The notes under the pieces are model-generated. The model saw nothing but the letters and a program-made list of their open reading frames with translations, made no database searches and was not told the DNA's origin. A stretch of DNA of 64,000 nucleotides, taken from the NCBI GenBank assembly GCA_964059195.1, contig CAXKWD010000009.1, positions 150,717,890-150,781,889 on the forward strand, given 5' to 3'. A program made the translations under genes and the position numbers. Shown in pieces: positions 41,591-50,500 of the stretch. Origin of the DNA: Ectobius pallidus. Its lineage: Eukaryota > Arthropoda > Insecta > Blattodea > Ectobiidae. Each line of letters begins with the position of its first letter. Position 1 is the first letter of the stretch.

Positions 41591-44500
41591 GCACACTATT
41601 TACATCATATTTTTAAATTAATATAGCTATAATTTCAGATAGATTCCCTCAGCCATTTCATAATTACGGGTGGGACATTCTAGCAGAATACGACAATTAG
41701 TTTTGTTTATTACATATCATGAATAATTAATTAGAACTCTTATTTTACTCATAACAAAACTATCATTATTACGGGTGGGACAAAAAGTTGTTGTTTGTTA
41801 TTTTACATAGTAAAGTAAAGTAAGTAAAGTGTCCCCTATTACAGGCCATGGAGGCCCAGAGGGTTCCAGGAGGTTGAGGCTCCCAGATTTTTAGACATCG
41901 GCACATGAAGGTGGTAAGGTTGTCAGCCTTACGCACCGGCCGCCTTTACTCCCAGGATTGCTCCTGATACTCATTTCTGTTAGAGGTTGAGTCCACCCCA
42001 GGGCCTTAGTGCCACCAGAAGGATTAGGCCAATTGAAAAACTCCAACGACCTCATCGGGGATCGAACCCGCGACCTTCCGGTTTGTAGCTCAGCGCCTCA
42101 ACCACTACGCTACGGCGTACCCCCTGTTATTTTACATAGTAGGCCTAATTAACCACACATACTTTTTGAAGTTAATCTTATACCAAATTGTGCCTTAGGA
42201 TGTATATTTTATCAAATCAAAATGGACATAGCTGATTACTCTTGACTACCTGGTATTAAAAAGTGTTAAAATCATGCTAAAAATGGCAAAAAAAGTAACT
42301 CAACACAATAAATAAGTAAATCAACAGATTTTACACGTGAAACCACTTCAGATACACCTAAGTCCTTAATATTCAGAGAATTTGAGGTTTTAAACTTATA
42401 TTTGACCACCCAATTACAATAATTTTATAACTTCTCTCTTTGAGGGAAAAATTCCCATATTTTATGAAATGGCTGCCCTGGTACAACTAAAATAAGACGT
42501 GACAAAATGAAATTTACAAACATCTGACTGCACTGTAATCAGCACCCTCTCTATTCAATATGAAGAATGGAATCAACCAGAGTTGACGAATTTCCGTTAC
42601 ACGCTGTTTTAGCAGGTGACCCCCTCCGATAAGACCTATTTTAAAAATAATTTTAAATTTATCTTTTCAGAGCGAAGCTTAGACCAAAGGACGGAATTGG
42701 TACTTTCGATGGACACAAAATTTCAAGTACCTGAATTTATAAGTCAGGTCGTGACTGAGCCCGCTTTTTAATTCTTCAAAAGGGCGCCAAATATTCAGTT
42801 AAGAATATTAAGATTACGAAGATGGTCAACTACTTATGATTTTTTTTTTTTACTTCATTAAAAATTATCTTGACTGACTGACTGGGGCAGGTTCCCATGA
42901 GAGGACAGGTGATAAGCCCATCGCCTCATAAGCCCCCTCAGGAAACTAAGGCATTACTTGACTGTGAAAGGACCGAGGGAAAAATTACTTGAGCGTACTA
43001 TATTTACATTCGGGGGTACGCCGTAGCGTAGTGGTTGAGGCGCTGCGCTACAAACCGGAAGGTCGCGGGTTTAATTCCAGATAAGGTCGTTGGAGTTTTT
43101 CAATTGGCCTAATCCTTCTGGTGGCACTATTGCCCTGGGGTCGACTCAGCCTCTAACAGAAATGAGTACCAGGAGTAATCCTGGGGGTAAAGGCGGTCGG
43201 TGCGTAAGGTTGACAACCTTACCACCTTCATGTGCCGATGTAAAAAAATTCGGATGCCTCAACCTCCTGGAACCCTCTGGGCCTCCATGGCTTGTAATAG
43301 GGAACACTTTTTACTTTTTACTTCCTCTGCCCGTACCATAGGTACTATAGGTAGAGGAAGTATTGTTTTCGACCCTAAAATTCGAAGTTGAGTTTTTAGC
43401 ATATATAGGTACACGTTTCAAGGCCCCCTGAATCCAAAAATACTATTTTTGGAAACATGTCTGTGTGTCTGTGTGTGTGTGTGTGTGTCTGTCTGTTCGT
43501 GTGGAAGTTTGTGAACAGGCTAGCTCCGAAACGGAGAATCGTATGAAAACAAAATTTCGTATTTGGGTCAGGTACCTTCTGAAGATGTGATTCGAAGATT
43601 GGCGACAAATTTCCCTTATTTTTAAGGGGACTTTACATGAAGAAATTATCGTTTTTCGCGATTTTCTCAAAAACGGCTCTAACGATTTTCTTTAAATTTT
43701 GCGCATGGATTGCTTGTACCAAGAGCTAAAACTTTTATTTGAAACATTTTTTCGAACCAATTCTCTGAAGGGTAGTTATAAGCAACCCACTGTGAATACG
43801 TGCTTTTTGCAATACGGCTTCTTGTAAATCGTACGAAAACAAAATTTTGTATTTGGGTTAGGTACCTTCTGAGGCTGTGAAGATTGACTACAACCTTTTC
43901 TTATATTTAAGGGGACTTTACATGAAGAATATTTTGTTTTTTGCTATTTTCTCATAAACGGCTCTAAAAATTTCCTTTAAATTTTGTACATGGATTGCTT
44001 ATACCATTTCAAAAACATTCTCTGAAAGGTGGTTGTAACCTACCAACTTGCCTGGTGAACAACTCAATACGCGGATATTTAAGGCATTTTATTCTATATA
44101 AGCAGGTGAAGAGAGAAAAATGTACTGGTGGCCCTGCTTACAGTAAAGAAATGTCTGAGGGGAATGTTTGATAAATTTAGGAAATTATTCTTAACAGCAG
44201 AAAGTTCAATAAACGTTTGCAGTCACTTGTTTTTTTTCCCATAGCCTGCGTTTTTAGTCGCAACATTCAAAGAAGGGGCTATATAGCATAATTAGCGTAA
44301 ATGCTGCAAACTTTTATTTGGGCAGAGGAAGTTATGTGACTTTCACATCAGATTTTTTATATTTACATTCAGTATACATCGCTACATGGAGATTCGCCTT
44401 GGCCTAGTTGGTAGATCCGGAAGGACACGGGTTCGCTCACCGACAAGATCATTGGGATTTTTCAATTGGCTGTAAGAGGAAAGGGTGGAATTTGTAACAG

Positions 44501-47500
44501 ATATTAACATATTTATATTTGAAAATTTGCATATTTCGGAATGAAGCTTGTTACAGAATTTTTCAGTAAAATGTATGGATTTTTTTAATAGGACGAATCA
44601 TAGATCTAGAAAAATATCAAGCATTAGTTTTGCTATGTCTGTATTACAAATGTATAAAAATATGGCATTCAATGCATATCTTAAATTTAAGAAAAAAAAC
44701 TCATTGCCATCACACATTTTACTTTAAATTCTAAAAACTATTGTTTTAGAGAGCGTGTAGTAAATTTTTGTTTTATTTACATTTACTGACACTGACATCA
44801 TTATGAAGAAATGAATCAAAACAAGGCGGCCTAACAATATCAATTTACGATTGGCAATTTGTTGCGTTATGTTTAATACATTGTGGGCCATGCTAAATAT
44901 TCTAGCGTGTTACATCCATTACAAAATTAATACTTATATTAAACTTGAAATGGAAGCATGCTCTTTATTAAGCAATTTCGCCTATTTTCCATTTACAGAA
45001 TTGTTTACATTAGGACATTAGTTACAGGGGCTCGGCCGCTGATTGTTTGGCCGCGAGCCAATCAAAATGCTTCCAACTGTCGGGGAACGAAGATTATATT
45101 ATAATAGATGTGACTGTTAATTACTCGTTATTTCGGTACCGGTCAACCGATTTGGTCCAAATACAATAGGCTTCTTCCCATGGACGTTATAAATGCATAT
45201 ACCAAGTTTCATGAAAAACCGATAAAGCGTATTTCAGTTATCACGCGTACAGACACACGTACAGACAGACAGACAGACAGACGTACAGACATTTTCCCGT
45301 CCCCACACAATCTTATAAAGTACCGTACCATTTTGGCACTTAATAACACGATATTATTATTTATAGTTGTACACTGCATTCCATACTCAATGCCTAAAGA
45401 CCAGCAATGTCTTGTCAATGAAAATAATATTCCTTGGTTTTAAAAGTTTTATACACAAATATTGCCAGAACAATATTCCTTTAGTATCCACAGTGGATGC
45501 GGAGACCTCATTTTCAGTCTATAATTTCATGTTGAGTGATAGACAACATTGCTTTTCACTAGAAAATGCAGAGAAAGTGTGAGAAATTGATTGTGAAGAC
45601 AATTATGGACAAGAATTGGAAGAAATTAATTGATATTATTTATAGGCTTAATGAAGTTTGTCTTCTTTAATGTATGTACCATATGAAATATACCAGTGAT
45701 GCTAATAAGCAGGGCCCGGATTCTGATGACCTAAAATTGCTTGAAAAATGACCTTAAACTTGAAAGAAAATGACTTAATAATTATTAAAAAGGCCTAAAA
45801 AACTGATATTTTATTTATAAAAAATTATTATTGTACACACAAAGTTATAGACTAGTTTGCAAAAAAACTGTGAATAACTGTAATGTTGTGAATGTTCTCT
45901 TCTCACGGAAATTTATACTGGCCCTGAGGCACTGGCGAATCCAAATTCGGCATTTCCTTTTGTGGTCTGCCAGATTATATTTTTGTTTATTGAGGGTAAA
46001 CAGTAGTTTGCACTCTCAAATCCAAGCAGGTGCCAAGTCAATCTAATAACAATAGTAATATAATACAAAATTTTGGCTTTTCTTTGATTTTCATTTCCGA
46101 CTGAGACATGACAACACTTCAACACCGGGTGTGTCCTTCTTGCATTATACAAACAACACTTCAAAGACAGCACCGGTAGCGACGAAAAAAGTTAATACAC
46201 TCAATGTAAATACTTGAAAATGACTAAATAAGGAAGCAAATGACACGAAAAAGTCAAAATAATTACCTAAAATTGAAATAAATGCCCTAAAAATATAAAA
46301 TTGCATAAAATTACAAAACATTACCTAATAAAAATGCATTTCTATAATCTAGAGGCCATGATTAGGATCTATGTACAAGTTGGCAATATCTATGCAGCAT
46401 CAATAAAAAGATGACATGTCATTAGAATCTGGGCCCTGGTAATAAGGGACCAAGTAATATGCCTATATATTTTCATGTACTGTATGTGTCTATAGTGGGC
46501 ATATTAATAAGTATAATTAAGAAAAGTAACAATTTTAAATAGAGCCTATTTCCCCACTATTAGACTCTATTTCATAATAATCATTTAGAGCTTATTTCAG
46601 AGTAGTGATTACATTGGTGGCATAGCTATCCTGAATGCGATATAGAAGCTTCCTCAGGCAGTTTGCTGGAGAAAGTGGTTGAATGTTTGCCACTTGCCAT
46701 TTCGGTTTCTCTCCGTACGGAAATCCAGCATCCCAACAGATTCAACGTTTGCATAATTCTGCCTGCTCTTCACATATAGCATTCGTCATACATCACATAT
46801 TTGCATATTTACCTCATTTCTGCAGTTCTGGTCACATTGTGTATGTTTTCGCTATTTACGTTACATTTGTGGCTATGATCTTATATTCAGAAATGGTTGA
46901 TATTTCCATATTTTTGTCTATATTCTAAAAATTATTAACTCCTAGAAAGAGTTGCAGATATTTTGATCTCATTATCAATGGAACGCGGTCTAGACACTAA
47001 TATCTTTCTTCTTTCTTTGTCGTAGTTTTATCTCTCCCTTTTTTAGGATTTAAGCCGCCCGGGCCTTACAGGGCCGCGACCTGACGGGAGAGGGATTATC
47101 TTTGGATCACATACATACTTTTTTGACCAGACAAGCACATGGAGAGCCTCCCCGGATGAGTGATCAGCCCAATGCCGGGGCCACCTCCGAGACAACACGA
47201 ACACATAGGACGATACACGCCATTCACACACACACTCACTCCGAACAAGGCGAGGATGGGATCAAGATGATAATGACGGCCAGATGATAGCCACCGGGGA
47301 CCACAAGGGCCTATAGTTACCCGATATTTGTCTATCAGGTGAGGGAAAACCCCGGAAAAAACCTCACCTAGGTAACTTGTCACGACCAGGAATCGAACCC
47401 GGGCCCGCTGCGTGAGAGGATTAAACTAGACACTAATTACCAGCCAATACTGTACAGTATTCTAAATAGACTTTCGCATAGACTTCAGTGAGATGAAGTT

Positions 47501-50500
47501 ATCTACTAACATTCCTCTCAACAAAGTAAACAATCTTAATTTTTAAAACTTCATGAAACATTATAGTGGAAAAATTATTTGCCTTCTTGTTACCAAAGTA
47601 CATTGGAACAAATTAAAATTGATCGAGGGAGGTGGCCGAGATGGTAAAGTCTTGGACTCGCATTCTGGAGATCCCGGGTTCAAATCCCGTGGCCGGCCAA
47701 ACATGGGTTTCTTCATGGTTTCCTCAGTCGTAAACGTAAATGCCGAATTGGATATTTACATACCATGAATCATCCTCACCATTTCGTCCTGTATCATATC
47801 CATTTAAATGCTTATTTAACGACGGGGGTGTACTGTTACTTAGACCTGTGCCCGTCGCCGGAGGAGTTCTTTTACATGCCTGTAAAGCTACAGACATGGA
47901 CATGTCACACTTATGCACACATAAATGCCATCGACCTGGGCCGGGATCGAACCCGCAATCTTGGACACAGAAAGTCCATTTAAATTAAATATCAGTTGAA
48001 ATTTAATCCATTAAATAGAAACAATTGACAAGCAATAGTTCCTTGGCCTACCCTACCGTATAGACACAGATCCCAAACTCCTGATATCGTAGTTTTATCG
48101 GCTTAGTACTTTAAAGTCGTCATGGCAATCTGTAAACAAAATCAGATGGCACTGACCAGTCACACCATCTTGAACATGGATTTAAGCATATAATTGGTTA
48201 TAAAACTACAAATTTGAGCCAACATGTTTCTTTATGATAACCAGAAACTCTATCAGGGTTTTTCGCAAAACACGGTAGTCTAAATCATCATATAACAAAT
48301 ATAAGCCAACATCTTTTGACATCTTGGTTTACAAGAGAAACATTGCTTACCATGGATGCACCAGCATTTAATTGCAACAATATATTCCTTCTCATAGCCT
48401 ACCGCTGCAAGTAGATTGGATTGAAATTTCCTCGGGATTATCATTCATATTTTCAAAATCTTTTCATAAATACTCCGGTCATGTAAACCACCATTAACGG
48501 TCGTGGGTGTCGGTATGCTGACCACAATCCTGCCATCTGCCTGTGGTAGATGACGCAGTGGTCGGGTGGTAGGCCAAATCCCTCCAGGGATATAGCGCCA
48601 CGGAGTTTAGTTTAGTTTTTAGGTCTAACAATATACTGTAATTAAGAATAAAGTTATGTAATTCATGCAATTTGTCAGCCCTAAACATATATTTGGCTGC
48701 TAAATGTAAACCTAGCTTTGTGTCGTACTCACCCAAAATGACTGTCCCCACGAAGAGGCTGAGGGTCACACTGGTGAAAGTGGTGAATCTCTGCAACACA
48801 GCATTAACACGGCTTAGTCACCTGAGTAGATAATCACATAACAAATGCAGATTTCACAGAATGCACTGGCAATTAACTACGTTCACTGAACATGTAGGTT
48901 GTACCGTAGCTTTATCATGGCTGTACATGTTATAATAATACAGCACAGCGAAACCCCCTTCAATCTGTAAACAATCTGACAGCGAATACTTTAATACTTT
49001 AATACTTTAGAGTTTTCTTCGATATATGTATTTTAAAAAATATGATAGATCTGCTTTAATTGATAGAATTTCTTATAATACTTTATTAAATGAATTTAAA
49101 TTTGTTACTTTAATTGGTAGAAGGTTGGTAGCGCAACAGTTATTCTTATATAAAATTATCAATGGTATAATTGATAGTAATGAACTTTTAAAACGTATTA
49201 AATTTAATGTAGTGCAATTAAATTTAAGGAATAGGGAATTGTTATATATTCCTGTCATTAAATCAAAAATATTAGAATGTTCATCTTTCATCCAAATGTG
49301 TAAACGATATAATTCTCTATCACTTCAAAATGCTCTTCTGGATTTTGACTTGTCATTGAATCAGTACATAGGACTTCTTCATAAACTGTTGTATGTTCCA
49401 TATGATTTGGCTTAATTTTTAGATTGTCTTGTTAAATTAATTGTAGTTATTGTAAATCATTTATGTATTTTTTTTCTTTATCCTCGCACATTCGTTCATT
49501 TATTGTATTGTATTTTTTTATAGTGTAAAACATGTATTGGCGAAACTACGCCAACTGTAATTGGGATTTATTCCTGTAGTTGGCAGAATAAAAAATAAAT
49601 AAATAAATAGATAAGGAGTGTTTAAAATGAAAAATAGGCTACTCGCATTAACGTTTAGTGTGGAATAACATTGACCGCCTGTGTGGTCTTGTGGTTAGCG
49701 TCGGTGACTTCAGATTCGTAGGCCCGGGTTCGATTCCCGGTACTCTGAGGCAGGGAGGTCTGGAACGGGGTGCACTCAGCCTCGTGATTCAAATTGAGGA
49801 GCTACTTGATAGAGAAGTAGCGGCTCCGGTCATGGATACCACCTTTAGCGGCCGTGGGTGTCGGCATGCTGACCACATGCCCTTCAATCCTGCCATCTGC
49901 CTAAAATAGATGACGCAGTAGTTGGGTGGTAGGCCAAGTCCCTCCAGGGATGTAACGCCACGGATTTTTTTAAAAAGTGAAACTTCTTTAGCCGCGCTAG
50001 GAGTAAATCGAGAGCTAACCCAAAGTTGCGTTACGAACAAAATCGTCACGAAAATAGCGGGGCTGTGACGGACTATATAGAAAACAATCAATACAATGAA
50101 ATTTAAAAAAAATCAAAAAGTCAAAATTCCAAAATTAAAAAATTAAAAAAGTCCAAAATTCCAAAATTTAAAAAAGTCCAAAAATCTAAAATTAAAACTC
50201 TAAAAATCCAAGAATCCAAAATTTAAAAAAATTTAAATTAAAAAAGTCCAACAATCCAAAATTGACAAAATTCAATAATCCGAAATTGAAAACAATCGAA
50301 AAATTAAAAATTCCAAGTTTCACTTCTGTCGCACGCCTTTTTTTTTATTATACCGCGTATTATAGTATGACATGTTTGTGTAATAGCACAAGAACCCGGA
50401 TGACCACGAGTGTTAATCATCTCAGACAGGAAAATATTTTCCACTGGAGTCTCCGTGTTTCACAATAAGTAAGATATCCCAGTCTTTAACTTGATATTTT

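Noticed and set aside
43560..43590. CTGAAGATGTGA in repeat D as a hammerhead core
   Set aside because: The following bases cannot form stem II and no GAAA with a stem III follows at the right distance.
45209..45418. Open frame rich in Val/Arg/Ser repeats
   Set aside because: It reads through the CAGA/CTGT microsatellite of repeat F.
46683..46928. 81-residue open frame with hydrophobic content
   Set aside because: No family match that I recognise; within a long AT-rich intron where such frames arise by chance.
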